Assembly: GCF_002967715.1 (NCBI RefSeq)
Contig: NZ_PUIA01000016.1
Location: 186,001-250,000, forward strand
Length of the DNA stretch: 64,000 nt
Source: Blastopirellula marina
GTDB taxonomy: Bacteria; Planctomycetota; Planctomycetia; Pirellulales; Pirellulaceae
Direction: 5' to 3'
The notes under the pieces are model-generated. The model did not search any database, was not told the DNA's origin, and worked only from the letters and a program-made list of their open reading frames with translations. The translations under genes and the position numbers were made by a program. The number at the start of each line of letters is the position of its first letter. Positions within the stretch are counted from its first letter, which is position 1. Positions 15,358 through 25,083 of the stretch are shown one piece after another.

Positions 15358-17846
15358 GCCGAGTTGTATACGCTTGTAGCGTTCTGCTCTGGTCCGTTTT
15401 GCTTACAGCGGTAAACGCGGAGACCTACACGCCTGGTCAACGAGTTAACAAGGATTATCGCAGTTTCGCGAAGCCTCTTTTAGCGAAGTACTGTGCGGAC
15501 TGTCACGGAGAGAAAGAGCCCGACGCCAACGAAGGCAATTTTTCCTTGCATGACCTGGATGCTGTCGATGGAGTGAATGCTCAGGCCTGGAATACTGTCT
15601 GGGCACAGGTCACTTTGAAGCAGATGCCGCCTAAGGATATGCCTCAGTTAGAAGTCGTCGAGCGGCTCCAGCTTTCCGATTGGATCGTCCAGGAACTATC
15701 ACGCGCACTGCAAGACAAAGGTGGATTCCAGGCACATCTTGACCCTGGCAAAGGGAACTTTGTCGATCACGATCTGCTCTTTGGTGTCTTGCCGGAAGAT
15801 GTTCATCTTCGGCCAACTTCTTCGCCGGCCCGTATCTGGCGTGTTACGCCTCAAGAGCACATGACTCGGTTAAACGAGTTAATCAATAGCGAGCCAGCGT
15901 TTGATCCCGCCAAGCCAGGTATGCGGGCCCATGGCGATGCCGTGCCGACCAATCACGGTGGGGAGTTGAAGCTTTACTTCGGTGTCGATCGTATTATCAA
16001 GTGGCAGGGGGGAACGGTAGCCTATGCGACGGCGGTCAAGAGCGTTCCGGCCGTGCTATCCTCGTCGCGAGATCACGGGCTGAAGAATTACCCGCACTTT
16101 TCTACTGTCAACAGTGCCGAAGCGACGCAGATCGTCAATTTTGCTGAGGACATCATTCGCTACATGGCCTATGGTCCGCTGAGCATTGCCGAACCGTATC
16201 AAATCACTGACGATCCCAACTCGATTCGAGATAAGATGCAGGGAGATCTCCGCGGTCTACCAACGTCGATCGTCTATAACACCAAGACCGTGCGTCCTCT
16301 CACCCCGGTCTACGATTTGATGAAGAGCGAGGGCGCTGACGAAGAGACCATACGTGCAGCAGTAGACTACCTATTCGAAGCCCTCACGTTTCGTCCGCCG
16401 ACACCTGAGGAGTCGGATGCCTACGTTGTGATTGTGCAGCAATCGATCGAAAAGCTAGGCAAGGAAGACGGTGCCGTGCTTGGACTCTCGGCGATCTTTC
16501 TCGATCGTGACGCACTTTTTCGGACGGAACTCGCCGCCAGCGGAGAGGCTGATCCGTATGGCCGGGTGATGCTCCAAGATTGGGAGTTGGGGCTGGCAGT
16601 TAATCATGCCCTGCGTTATATCTCGCCAGATGGTCCACTGCGTGAGGCAATTGTCGAAGGCCGTATGCGGACCAAGGCTGACGTGAAGCGCGAAGTCGAA
16701 CGGATGCTGGCCGATGAGAGCATTCGCAAGCCCCGCATTTTGCAGTTCTTTCGTGACTACTTCGACTATGACCTTGGCGGCTACATCTGCAAAGACACCA
16801 AGGCACTGGCCGACACAGGAGTCGGTGCAGGGCAGGGTTACTATCAGTCGATGTTCGATGCGACGGCGAGTACGGATCGACTGGTCGAACGGATTCTCGA
16901 GGAAGACCGAGATGTCCTTAAACGACTATTGACGACGGACCAGGTTGTTGCCACTAAGGGGGACAATACTTTTTTTGGCAAGAGACTTACGAGAAAGGAA
17001 ACGGCTCAGTCGATCGCTGAGGAAAGAAAGAGAGACGAAGCTGAACTTGAAGCCTGGAAGGTAGCCAATCCTGGAAAAGAGCCACCCAAGTCGCTTGCCA
17101 GCAAGGGCAGAAACGTTAATCACAAGGTTGCCGAGGCCAACCTGTCAGGCGACCCAATTTATGCCCGTGTGGGGCGGCGGAGCTTTGGTGCTGGATCGAT
17201 GAAGCCTGAGCGAATTCTCGCAACCGTGCCAGAAGGGGAACGACTCGGAATTCTAACGCACCCAAGTTGGCTCGTTTCTCACTCAGACGCGATGGACAAC
17301 CACGCGATTCGCCGTGGTCGATGGGTATACGAACGACTGCTAGGTGGCGGTATTCCTGATGTGCCGATAACGGTTGATGCGATGCTTCCCGATGAACCTC
17401 ATCACACCTTGCGGGAGAGAATGAGGGTCACACGCGAATCTTACTGCTGGACTTGCCATCAAAAGATGGATCCGCTGGGATTGCCGTTTGAAATGTACAA
17501 CCATGCCGGTCTGTACCGAGAGACCGAACTGGAAAAGCCGGTCGACACATCTGGCGAGATCATTGATTCGGGCGATCCCGAACTGGATGGAGAAGTCGCT
17601 GATGCGATCGAAATGATCAAGAAAATTGCAGAAAGCGAGCGGGCCGAGCAGGTCTTCGTGCGTCATGCATTCCGGTACTGGATGGGACGCAACGAGACCC
17701 TCAACGACCGGGCTGTTCTTCAGGATGCGTATCGTGCTTACAAGGAGAATGGGGGAAGCATGAAAGCCATGCTAACCTCGCTGCTGACATCCGACGCGTT
17801 TCTTTACCGAACCCGCGTTGATCTGGCAGCCAGCCCTAGCAACTAA
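15354..17846 (+). CDS. Planctomycete-type cytochrome protein with DUF1587/1592/1588/1585 domains
   Basis: An 830-residue exported protein with a Sec signal peptide (residues 1-23) and a heme-binding CADCH motif (~residues 47-51) in an N-terminal cytochrome-like domain. The long middle region has the arrangement of DUF1587, DUF1595 and DUF1592. A second CxxCH-like motif (CWTCH) falls in the DUF1588 block ('[13 protein letters not shown]', '[15 protein letters not shown]'). The C-terminal DUF1585 block ends '[13 protein letters not shown]'. A highly charged stretch around residues 545-590 interrupts the DUF1592/1588 boundary. Such proteins are presumed periplasmic electron-transfer enzymes, with no proven reaction. 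The start codon overlaps the DUF1552 stop by four bases. Confidence 0.9.
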   Translation: MSRVVYACSVLLWSVLLTAVNAETYTPGQRVNKDYRSFAKPLLAKYCADCHGEKEPDANEGNFSLHDLDAVDGVNAQAWNTVWAQVTLKQMPPKDMPQLEVVERLQLSDWIVQELSRALQDKGGFQAHLDPGKGNFVDHDLLFGVLPEDVHLRPTSSPARIWRVTPQEHMTRLNELINSEPAFDPAKPGMRAHGDAVPTNHGGELKLYFGVDRIIKWQGGTVAYATAVKSVPAVLSSSRDHGLKNYPHFSTVNSAEATQIVNFAEDIIRYMAYGPLSIAEPYQITDDPNSIRDKMQGDLRGLPTSIVYNTKTVRPLTPVYDLMKSEGADEETIRAAVDYLFEALTFRPPTPEESDAYVVIVQQSIEKLGKEDGAVLGLSAIFLDRDALFRTELAASGEADPYGRVMLQDWELGLAVNHALRYISPDGPLREAIVEGRMRTKADVKREVERMLADESIRKPRILQFFRDYFDYDLGGYICKDTKALADTGVGAGQGYYQSMFDATASTDRLVERILEEDRDVLKRLLTTDQVVATKGDNTFFGKRLTRKETAQSIAEERKRDEAELEAWKVANPGKEPPKSLASKGRNVNHKVAEANLSGDPIYARVGRRSFGAGSMKPERILATVPEGERLGILTHPSWLVSHSDAMDNHAIRRGRWVYERLLGGGIPDVPITVDAMLPDEPHHTLRERMRVTRESYCWTCHQKMDPLGLPFEMYNHAGLYRETELEKPVDTSGEIIDSGDPELDGEVADAIEMIKKIAESERAEQVFVRHAFRYWMGRNETLNDRAVLQDAYRAYKENGGSMKAMLTSLLTSDAFLYRTRVDLAASPSN

Positions 17847-17899
17847 CCGCGGCCAGCGTCCACTTACCAGTCGATGATCAAGTTGCTTCGCGATGTCGA

Positions 17900-19867
17900 C
17901 TAAGGCCTGCTTACGACAGGGCGTTCGTGTAGTCGGTTCTCTTGATAGGCTTCGATCAATCGTTCGAGCATTTCCATGCGGAAACCGATTCGTTGACCGC
18001 GTTCCGTATCGCGGGTTCTCCGTGGCGAATCAAAGACGCGAATATTCTGAACATGAGGGATGATATCCACCCCATCCCGAATGGCTGCTTCCACCGATTC
18101 AAAGTGGGAGTGTTGCGCCAGAACGATGCGGTCAGTTTCTAGTACCAGGGTGTAACCATAATCGCCATACGCTTCCGAGAACGCACCGTCGATGGTAATC
18201 GCTTTACCGCTTCGTTTCAGTGGAGATTCGCCGGCTTCGACTTTTACGGGAACATGGCCATTAACGATCAGGCCGCAATCAGGCTCCATGCCAAATTCCA
18301 AGAGGACCTTGTCGCAGAACTCTGTCTCGTGGATGAGCGTGAAATAGGTGTTTTTTGTCTCGTGGTGGGGCTTCTTGTCCGCGATGAAGTCACGTTCCAG
18401 GGTTGCGATACGGTCCTTGCCGAACAAGGGAGATCGTGGACCGCTCCAGAGGTACCACAGGAAATCGAGGTCGGCTTGTTCTGAATTGACAAAAGCACGT
18501 CGAACGACCGTTTCGATTTCTTCGAACATGGCCCGCCCGGCGACCGACTTTTGATCGATGGTCACCGGCAGAAAGTTGCCCTCCTCATCGACCGGCACGC
18601 AGCCATGAAAGATCAGGCAATCGTCACGCTTCAGGTACATCGATCCATGGCCAACCATATAACGCATCTGTTCGCGTAGTTTCTGGCTGTTAAGGAACGA
18701 GTGCTTCAAACGATGAAGGCAAGCCGACTCTTCTTCGCTGAGTTGATACGGGTTTTCTGGATCGACGGTCGGGAAATTGGTGTCGCGAAGGGCGTAGGTT
18801 TGGCCATCGATTTCAATGGTTCCCTCCTGGAAGTTGATGCGATGCATTAACCTTCGATGTTCCAGTTCCCAGTGTGGATTTCGCTCGATCATCTGCCCCT
18901 CGAGCTTGAACTGAATGATCGCCACAGCCTTTTGCATTCGCGCGACGACTTCATTGGGACGCATCCCTTGTCCCTTGGGCATGAAGAACTCGGCAGGGTC
19001 GTCGGCGTAAACGGTACGTGCCAAATTTTCCAGCGGTGTCAGGGGAACGCTGTAACCTTCATCGAGTTGGCCGATGCGGCGATACCTGAGTGAGACACGA
19101 AGCACCGTGCAGATCGCCGCTTCGTGTCCAAGGGAGGCTGCCAGCCACAGCATGTCGTGATTGCCCCAAATGAATTCGACATTGGGTTGCAATTGAAGAT
19201 AGTCCATTACCCTGTCGCCGCGTGGCCCCCGGTCCCACAGGTCGCCAGCGATGATCAACTCGTCAACGGCCAGGTTGCGAATCAGTCGCCCTAGCAGATG
19301 GACCAAGTGCAGCGCTTTGCCTCGTCGGACAAGCTCATCAAGGATTGCCCCGATGAATTCCGGTCCCCGTTCCGTGGAAGGGGCATGCATCATCTCGAGT
19401 AGAAGTTCTCGGTATTCTGCTGGAAAGAGGTTCGTTGCCAGACGCAGACTGAAATTGGAAACCAGGTATCGCAACAGTTCAAGCTGAGACATCAACATTC
19501 GCAGCGAGTAAGTTCGAATCTCTTCTGGCTGTGTAAGTGTTTCCCCAACGCGTTTGGTCACTTCGGCTGGATAGAAGGTTAGCTTCAGGAACTCTTCCAG
19601 TTCAGGGCCTGTCATCGAGCCGGCAAACATGTCTTCGACCAAAGGGCGAAGCGTGCCTGAGGCATTGTTGATGACGTGCTGTAGCTTCTTGTCCTCGCCG
19701 TGGATATCGCTGATCACATGCACGACCCCCTTGGGTAAAGTCTGCACAGCGGCCAGACGAGCAGTCTCGGCAATGGCCGCGTCGGCATTGGGGAACTGCA
19801 ATGCGAGCAATTCCAGGATAGAAAGATCTGCCTTGGGACGCTTAAACGAGTGAGATGTGGTTTGCAC
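17900..19867 (-). CDS. fbp: Fructose-1,6-bisphosphatase, class III
   Basis: A ~655-residue cytoplasmic gluconeogenic enzyme that hydrolyses fructose 1,6-bisphosphate to fructose 6-phosphate. It belongs to the metallophosphoesterase-type class III family first known from Firmicutes. The metal-binding motifs are intact: SDIHG (about 53-57), IIAGDLWDRG, FIWGNHD and a late VNGHVPVK. Length fits the family (about 640-670). The start is uncertain: the frame is open to a GTG at 19939, but that would add 24 residues with no family resemblance. GTG 19867 gives the expected short N-terminus before 'LELLALQFP'. No good ribosome-binding site marks either. It converges on the DUF1592 gene, 53 bases away, and is transcribed alone. 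Confidence 0.93.
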   Translation of the reverse strand: MQTTSHSFKRPKADLSILELLALQFPNADAAIAETARLAAVQTLPKGVVHVISDIHGEDKKLQHVINNASGTLRPLVEDMFAGSMTGPELEEFLKLTFYPAEVTKRVGETLTQPEEIRTYSLRMLMSQLELLRYLVSNFSLRLATNLFPAEYRELLLEMMHAPSTERGPEFIGAILDELVRRGKALHLVHLLGRLIRNLAVDELIIAGDLWDRGPRGDRVMDYLQLQPNVEFIWGNHDMLWLAASLGHEAAICTVLRVSLRYRRIGQLDEGYSVPLTPLENLARTVYADDPAEFFMPKGQGMRPNEVVARMQKAVAIIQFKLEGQMIERNPHWELEHRRLMHRINFQEGTIEIDGQTYALRDTNFPTVDPENPYQLSEEESACLHRLKHSFLNSQKLREQMRYMVGHGSMYLKRDDCLIFHGCVPVDEEGNFLPVTIDQKSVAGRAMFEEIETVVRRAFVNSEQADLDFLWYLWSGPRSPLFGKDRIATLERDFIADKKPHHETKNTYFTLIHETEFCDKVLLEFGMEPDCGLIVNGHVPVKVEAGESPLKRSGKAITIDGAFSEAYGDYGYTLVLETDRIVLAQHSHFESVEAAIRDGVDIIPHVQNIRVFDSPRRTRDTERGQRIGFRMEMLERLIEAYQENRLHERPVVSRP

Positions 19868-20075
19868 AGTAGAACTTGCGTCAAAACAATGAAAAACGCG
19901 ACTACCGCACCGCTGAAAGGGTTGCGGCAGACCAGACACACCAAGTGATATTCAGCTGAAACAGAAGGCAGTGGCTAGTTTACGAATATTGCCACACCGA
20001 TGCAAACGGTCGCAATTGCCCAGGGCGGTAGTTTACAATGGAAACAAACCACGCTCACCGAAACCGAGGCGAATC

Positions 20076-21020
20076 ATGAATTTGATGAAGATTGCTATAG
20101 GTGCGATGCTACTGTTCGTCCCATCGAGTCTCTTGGCAGAAGAAACGAATCCGACCCCAAGCGGTGCCCATTCACTGGGTAGCTTCACGGCACAGGATCT
20201 CGCCGGTAAACGCGTGGTATTCTTAGGAGACAGCATCACGCAGGCAGGTGGATATGTAAGCTTCGTCGATTACTATCTTGAGAAACTGTACCCCCAACAA
20301 GACTTCGATATCTACGGTCTCGGGCTTGCAAGCGAAACTCTTTCCGGGCTAAGCGAAGACGGTCATGCAGGTGGTGCGTTTCCTCGCCCTTGTCTGTTTG
20401 AACGTCTCGGACGGTTGTTAGAGCGAGTCAAACCCGAGGTTGTGTTTGCCTGTTATGGTATCAACGATGGGATCTATAAGCCGCTTGATGCCGAGCGATT
20501 CTCTGCCTTTCAACAAGGGGTGAATAAGCTTATCGAACAATGTCAGGCCGCGGGAGTCGAGCAGATAGTGCTGGTGACTCCTCCCATCTACGATGAAACG
20601 ACCAAGCCGGGAGAATTCAACTATGACTCGGTGATGACCAAGTATGCGGCGTGGCAAATGGCACTCGAAAAGCCTGCGGTTCATGTCATTGATTTGCATT
20701 CGGCCATGCGGAAAGCACGCGATGCTCGAACGGAGGTCTTTTCCAAAGATCGCGTTCATCCCGGAGCTGAGGGGCACTTGTTCATGGCGCAATCAATTTT
20801 GGCCGCCCTGGATGTTCCCGTTCCCCAGCAAACTCCCGAAGCAATTCAGGCAGATCCACTCTACAAGCAGGTCGATAAATTGCGGAAACATCGTTCGGCC
20901 AACTGGATGAAACACGTCGGCTATACTCGAGAAAAGACCGTATCGCCACAACCGCTGGGAGATACCGAGGATGTCGCTGCCCAGTTGAAAGAGAAAATCA
21001 ATCAATTGCGACGGAAGTAA
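20076..21020 (+). CDS. Secreted SGNH/GDSL-family hydrolase
   Basis: A 314-residue exported hydrolase. It has a Sec signal peptide (hydrophobic ~5-20, cleavage after LLAEE is likely) and the SGNH blocks: VVFLGDSIT (48-56, catalytic Ser53), 'GLGLASETLSG' (block II Gly), CYGINDG (block III) and DRVHPGAEGH (block V catalytic Asp and His). The family includes esterases and acetyl-hydrolases that strip acyl groups from carbohydrates; the substrate is not predictable. The start is ATG 20076, with GAGG seven bases upstream and the signal peptide immediately after; the upstream open frame to 19971 is not coding. It is divergent from the fructose-bisphosphatase gene and convergent with the GT4 operon. 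Confidence 0.9.
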   Translation: MNLMKIAIGAMLLFVPSSLLAEETNPTPSGAHSLGSFTAQDLAGKRVVFLGDSITQAGGYVSFVDYYLEKLYPQQDFDIYGLGLASETLSGLSEDGHAGGAFPRPCLFERLGRLLERVKPEVVFACYGINDGIYKPLDAERFSAFQQGVNKLIEQCQAAGVEQIVLVTPPIYDETTKPGEFNYDSVMTKYAAWQMALEKPAVHVIDLHSAMRKARDARTEVFSKDRVHPGAEGHLFMAQSILAALDVPVPQQTPEAIQADPLYKQVDKLRKHRSANWMKHVGYTREKTVSPQPLGDTEDVAAQLKEKINQLRRK

Positions 21021-21054
21021 TGACTTCATCGCACTTCCAAATTGGCTGACAAAG

Positions 21055-22368
21055 CTATTCCGGCAGGCTGGGTTGGCGAGTCGGTGCATTTTCAAATAGC
21101 CGCAAGGGTGCGATCAATTCTTCAGCATGGAGTAAGTTGGGGTGGGCTCCCCAAGACTTTGCGATGTTTGTCATGGTATCAATTGCCGCAAGTCGTGGAT
21201 GAGATGATGCAACGGCAGTGGCTATTTGAATCATTGCGTTCATATAAGCCGCCGGTGAGAACTGCGACTGCGCGTAACGTTGTGCCTGTATTCCGAGTTC
21301 GAGACGAGCATCAGGCTGGGCGGCCAATTCTTCGATTGCCTTGGTCAACTCATCGACTTCCCGCTCGTGCGAAATCTTTAAAACGCACTTATCTGGAATA
21401 TCGCTGTAGTGAGCATCGTCAATGACGATAACGGCCTTTTTCATCAGCATGGCTTCAATTAATGAAGCGGAAGACGCCTCGAGCGATGGCCAACGCAAGC
21501 AGGAGATGACATCGGCACTCTGAATCGCGTTACCGAATTCGGCATCGTTGACCTGCCCCTTAATAACAAGCCGAACGCCCAGTTTTTGGGCCAACGAGGA
21601 GACCTCTGTTCGCATGTCTGCTTCGATCGGGCCTACCAACCAATACTCTGCTTTCTGCCGTAAGCTCTGACTGGCTCCGATTGCTTGAATCACCTCGTGG
21701 ACGCGTTTATTGCGGTTAATATGTCCGAGTGTCACGATTCGAAAAGTCGAATCGTGCGGTTCGTCGGTGCGAGGCACTTCCATCGCGTCGTAGGCGAGAG
21801 GAGTCTCCATCACGGGCCCGGGGCACGAACTCATTACGCGATCGATCCCCCAACTGCTATGGGTTAATATTCCGAGTGCCTGTGAACATAGCCATTCGGT
21901 CATAGGGGCCGTTTTGCGAAGCTGTTCCATGAAGCTGTCTGATTTGCGAGGCTTGAAAAAGTCTGCGGCAATTTCATCGCTGTACCAATGCGATACGACG
22001 TCTCGCATTTTCGCGGGTTCAAGTCGACAAGCTTCAATGGCCAGGTCGGTCAAGCAGAAGTCGTGCAAACATACGATGCCTGGAAAACTGGGCATCCATT
22101 TCAGGCAGCCTTCATGAAAATGATAGTTGTTACCCAGGTGGTAGAAGGTATAGTCGGACGTCTGCAGGGTTTGAGTCACGTTGCGAACGTCCTGCCACGT
22201 GATGACAGGCGAAGCGAAATTATGAGGGGACCTGGTCAGTAGCGATTCCGATTCGGACCGTATGACGGTCACTTCGTGTCCGGAGTCCACTAGTGTACGT
22301 ACGACTAATCTGACAGACCTGCCAACTGCGGATTGTATCAGGCCAGGTGTGAAGATCGATAATTTCAT
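21055..22368 (-). CDS. Glycosyltransferase family 4 (GT-B fold)
   Basis: A 437-residue predicted retaining glycosyltransferase. The N-terminus 'KLSIFTPGLIQSAVGRSVRLV' is the first Rossmann strand. The C-terminal donor domain contains 'IVTLGHINRNKRVHEVI' (the usual GRL..KG position) and 'SLEASSASLIEAMLMKKAVIV', which corresponds to the family EX7E motif (E-S-S-A-S-L-I-E-A-type). No membrane span is seen. It is the last gene of a leftward run, and its ATG overlaps the upstream stop (ATGA at 22365-22368). It would add one sugar to the glycan assembled by the locus; the donor sugar cannot be read from sequence. Confidence 0.88.
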   Translation of the reverse strand: MKLSIFTPGLIQSAVGRSVRLVVRTLVDSGHEVTVIRSESESLLTRSPHNFASPVITWQDVRNVTQTLQTSDYTFYHLGNNYHFHEGCLKWMPSFPGIVCLHDFCLTDLAIEACRLEPAKMRDVVSHWYSDEIAADFFKPRKSDSFMEQLRKTAPMTEWLCSQALGILTHSSWGIDRVMSSCPGPVMETPLAYDAMEVPRTDEPHDSTFRIVTLGHINRNKRVHEVIQAIGASQSLRQKAEYWLVGPIEADMRTEVSSLAQKLGVRLVIKGQVNDAEFGNAIQSADVISCLRWPSLEASSASLIEAMLMKKAVIVIDDAHYSDIPDKCVLKISHEREVDELTKAIEELAAQPDARLELGIQAQRYAQSQFSPAAYMNAMIQIATAVASSHPRLAAIDTMTNIAKSWGAHPNLLHAEELIAPLRLFENAPTRQPSLPE

Positions 22369-23399
22369 GGAAGCAATGCCTGTATTGTTGTCTGCCAGCT
22401 AACTCCCAGAGAATCCCAATATTGCGAAGCATTACACCCGAGTTCTCGGGTGTAAGCGGAATCCTGAAAAGCCGATGCCATGGCTTCCGCGAGCGATTCA
22501 GCGTTAGGTTGGGTGACCCAACCGGTCTCGCCGTGTTTTGCCAGACCGAGGATGCCTCCACTATCGTCTGTCGTCAGGATCGCTTTTTTGGCTGTGGCAG
22601 CTTCCATCGCGACGTAGCCAAGTGAGTCCTCGTCGAAGGGCAAATAGGCCACGCACTTGGCATGACGCACATAGTTGGTGTACTCGCTGCGAGAAAGGAA
22701 TCGCAAGTCTAGCTGAACGCGATCGCTGACCTGCAATTCCTCAGCCATCCGCCGTAGTCGCTGGGCATCTGCTTCAGAGTCTGGAGGACCAGCGATAATC
22801 AGGCGAACTCCCTTTTTCGTTTGTGCTAGTGCCTCGAGCAATAGATGCTGGCGTTTCAATCCATTGATGCGTCCGCCGGCAAAGATGTAACCACTATCAG
22901 AGCCTCCTTGAAAGCTTTCAGGGTCGTTTACTGGAGGGAGCAATACCTTGGACTCGACGTTGTTGAATTGCCGCAGACGCTGCTGAGTTACCTTTGAATT
23001 GACAAAGATTTGTTTCGATTCAGCAAACGCCTCCGCGTCTGCCTTTTTAATCACTTGCCGGATCTGATCGCCTTCGCTTCCGACAAGATTGGTCGTGCCA
23101 GCTTCGTACAGGTCATATGCCTGGCGATATTGATGTAGAACCCAGAGTGTCTTGTTGGGGTGACGAATCAAGTAAGCCGGAAACTTCAACGCAATAACGT
23201 GGTCCGTATTCGAAAGTTCTAAGGTCCTGGCCATGAGCATCTGCGAGAGTAGCCGGCTTGGCGGCTCCCAGCTGAAAGGGATTCGCAGTATCTCCGCTTC
23301 ATGGCCGGCTAATTCCAGGTTCTTGCGCAGATGCACCGCAAGTTCCTCGGCACCACCCCATACAAACGGAGCCATATTGTTGACGATTAGAACTTTCAT
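22365..23399 (-). CDS. Glycosyltransferase family 4 (GT-B fold)
   Basis: A 344-residue predicted glycosyltransferase with 'KVLIVNNMAPFVWGGAEELAVHL' at the N-terminus (the GGAE acceptor-loop motif of GT4), 'FAGGRINGLKRQHLLLEAL' in the donor domain and 'DEDSLGYVAMEAATAKKAIL' as the EX7E region. It has the same length as the gene upstream and the two align along their length, so they are probably a tandem duplication with altered specificity. The start chosen is ATG 23399, which overlaps the upstream TGA by four bases and begins the Rossmann strand; the frame is open ten codons further without support. Confidence 0.88.
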   Translation of the reverse strand: MKVLIVNNMAPFVWGGAEELAVHLRKNLELAGHEAEILRIPFSWEPPSRLLSQMLMARTLELSNTDHVIALKFPAYLIRHPNKTLWVLHQYRQAYDLYEAGTTNLVGSEGDQIRQVIKKADAEAFAESKQIFVNSKVTQQRLRQFNNVESKVLLPPVNDPESFQGGSDSGYIFAGGRINGLKRQHLLLEALAQTKKGVRLIIAGPPDSEADAQRLRRMAEELQVSDRVQLDLRFLSRSEYTNYVRHAKCVAYLPFDEDSLGYVAMEAATAKKAILTTDDSGGILGLAKHGETGWVTQPNAESLAEAMASAFQDSAYTRELGCNASQYWDSLGVSWQTTIQALLP

Positions 23400-24430
23400 G
23401 CCAGCAATCTTTGCAGTACGCGTTCCCAAGTTATGCCTTGGGTAGCCACTTCATTTCGGGCATTTTCACCCATTTGACGTGTCTTCTCTCGGTCGAAATA
23501 CATTTTGTCAATTGCCTCGGCAATCGCTTCTGGATCAGGCAACGCCATGTAGCCATTCCAGCCATCAGTAACAAACTCGCTTACGCCTCCTGCGTCTGTC
23601 GTGCTGATCAGAGGCTTGCTGGCGAGCGCAGCTTCAATTGTTGGATAGCCGTATGAATCTTCGTCGAGCGGAACATAGGCTGCAGCCAGGCAGTTACCAA
23701 GCAGTTGGACCTTTTCTTCTTCAGTGATCCAGCGGTTGTCGATGACAACGCGCCGATTCAGTCTCAACATACTGAGCAGGTCATCTAAATCTTGCGGGTA
23801 TTTGCCATTGCTGCTGCCGCACAGACGCAGGCGGACCGGCGATTTTACATGGGCCATTGCTTCTACGAGAAGATGTTGACGCTTGTGATGTTCGAGACGG
23901 CAGATGCATACGATCTCGTCGTTGGAACCCCAGTTGCGATATCGCTCTGGACGAAAAACAGGCGGATATAGCACTTCCGAGTCAACACCATTGAATTCGC
24001 GCAAGCGTCCACTGACGATCGTGGAATTCGTGAAGATTGTCTTTGCCTCCTTGAGCCCCTCCAAGTCGGCCGCATGCAGTGCATCGCGGAAACCGCAAAT
24101 GGCCATGTTTTTCTCGAGCCGGTTATATTCGGGGTGATCCCAAAGATCGTAGAAAACACGAATGTGATGGATGAACCAGAGGATCTTGTGAGGGTGCGGG
24201 ATCAAATGAGCTTGAGGACGGAAACAGATGATCCGGTCAGCATTTTCCAGATGCACCCATCGAAACGCACACATTTGCTTGAAGAGTGAATTGGGATCAT
24301 CGACTTGAGGCAAATTGACTACCTCAACGTGGTGCCCTGCTTCCTGGAGCATGGCTTCCAGCCAGTTGACGATATTTCGAGCCCCACCCGAAACGAATGG
24401 AACAAATGACGAGCACAGTGCAATTTTCAT
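23396..24430 (-). CDS. Glycosyltransferase family 4 (GT-B fold)
   Basis: A 344-residue predicted glycosyltransferase, paralogous to the next gene. Motifs are 'FVPFVSGGARNIVNWL' near the N-terminus, 'IVCICRLEHHKRQHLLVEAM' and 'DEDSYGYPTIEAALASKPLIST' in the donor-binding half, with the two glutamates of EX7E not fully conserved (Asp-Glu-Asp at the first). It starts at ATG 24430, 11 bases after the acyltransferase stop, and its own stop overlaps the following start. With the neighbouring genes it belongs to a surface-polysaccharide or protein-glycosylation operon. Confidence 0.88.
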   Translation of the reverse strand: MKIALCSSFVPFVSGGARNIVNWLEAMLQEAGHHVEVVNLPQVDDPNSLFKQMCAFRWVHLENADRIICFRPQAHLIPHPHKILWFIHHIRVFYDLWDHPEYNRLEKNMAICGFRDALHAADLEGLKEAKTIFTNSTIVSGRLREFNGVDSEVLYPPVFRPERYRNWGSNDEIVCICRLEHHKRQHLLVEAMAHVKSPVRLRLCGSSNGKYPQDLDDLLSMLRLNRRVVIDNRWITEEEKVQLLGNCLAAAYVPLDEDSYGYPTIEAALASKPLISTTDAGGVSEFVTDGWNGYMALPDPEAIAEAIDKMYFDREKTRQMGENARNEVATQGITWERVLQRLLA

Positions 24431-24441
24431 GAGCTGAGGAG

Positions 24442-25083
24442 CTAATCCCTTGTTCGAGCGACTCTCGCAGGAACCCCGTAGGCAACGATTGAGTCCGGAA
24501 GATCCTGAACCACAACTGCACCTGCACCAACGACTGTATCACAGCCGATCTTAATCTCTGGTATTATACTGCACCCGACTCCCAAGAAGCTTCGCTCACC
24601 TACCTGGACATTTCCTGCAAGAGCACATCTGGGTGCGATGTGGACTCCGTTCGCGACGATGACGTCATGATCGACGGTTGCTCCCGTATTAATAATGACA
24701 GCATCTCCAATCCGGGAATCAGCATTAATCACTGCGTTTGCCATGACTGCTATGCCGCGCCCCAATTGGCTAGATGGCGAGACAACGGCAGTAGGGCTAA
24801 TGGCATTGACTATATCGAATCCCAGTGCGTGAAGCTCGTGAAAGATGCGAGCCCGAACGTGATTGGCACCGATCGCAACGAAAGCCTGCCGATATCCCTT
24901 CTCATAGAGGTTCGGCAGATTGTGGTCGCCTGCAAGTACCTTATGGCCAAGACATGAAGGCGGACTATCGGGGCCGCCAATGCAGCAGGCAATCTCGTGC
25001 CCCATGGCTTGCAATAGTTCGATACAGACTTTGGCATGTCCACCTGCACCAACAACTACCACTTCACAGTGTCGTTGCGTCAT
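24442..25083 (-). CDS. PglD/NeuD-like sugar O- or N-acyltransferase (left-handed beta-helix)
   Basis: A 213-residue acyltransferase. The N-terminal Rossmann-like part begins VVVVGAGGHAK (8-18), a nucleotide-sugar-binding motif. The C-terminal half is a hexapeptide-repeat left-handed beta-helix with 'ATVDHDVIVANG', whose His is the expected catalytic base. PglD relatives acetylate the amino group of UDP-4-amino-sugars using acetyl-CoA. That fits the divergent DegT aminotransferase at 26453, which could supply the 4-amino sugar. The start is ATG 25083, overlapping the FkbM stop by four bases (ATGA); the longer frame to 25098 lies inside the upstream gene. Confidence 0.88.
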   Translation of the reverse strand: MTQRHCEVVVVGAGGHAKVCIELLQAMGHEIACCIGGPDSPPSCLGHKVLAGDHNLPNLYEKGYRQAFVAIGANHVRARIFHELHALGFDIVNAISPTAVVSPSSQLGRGIAVMANAVINADSRIGDAVIINTGATVDHDVIVANGVHIAPRCALAGNVQVGERSFLGVGCSIIPEIKIGCDTVVGAGAVVVQDLPDSIVAYGVPARVARTRD

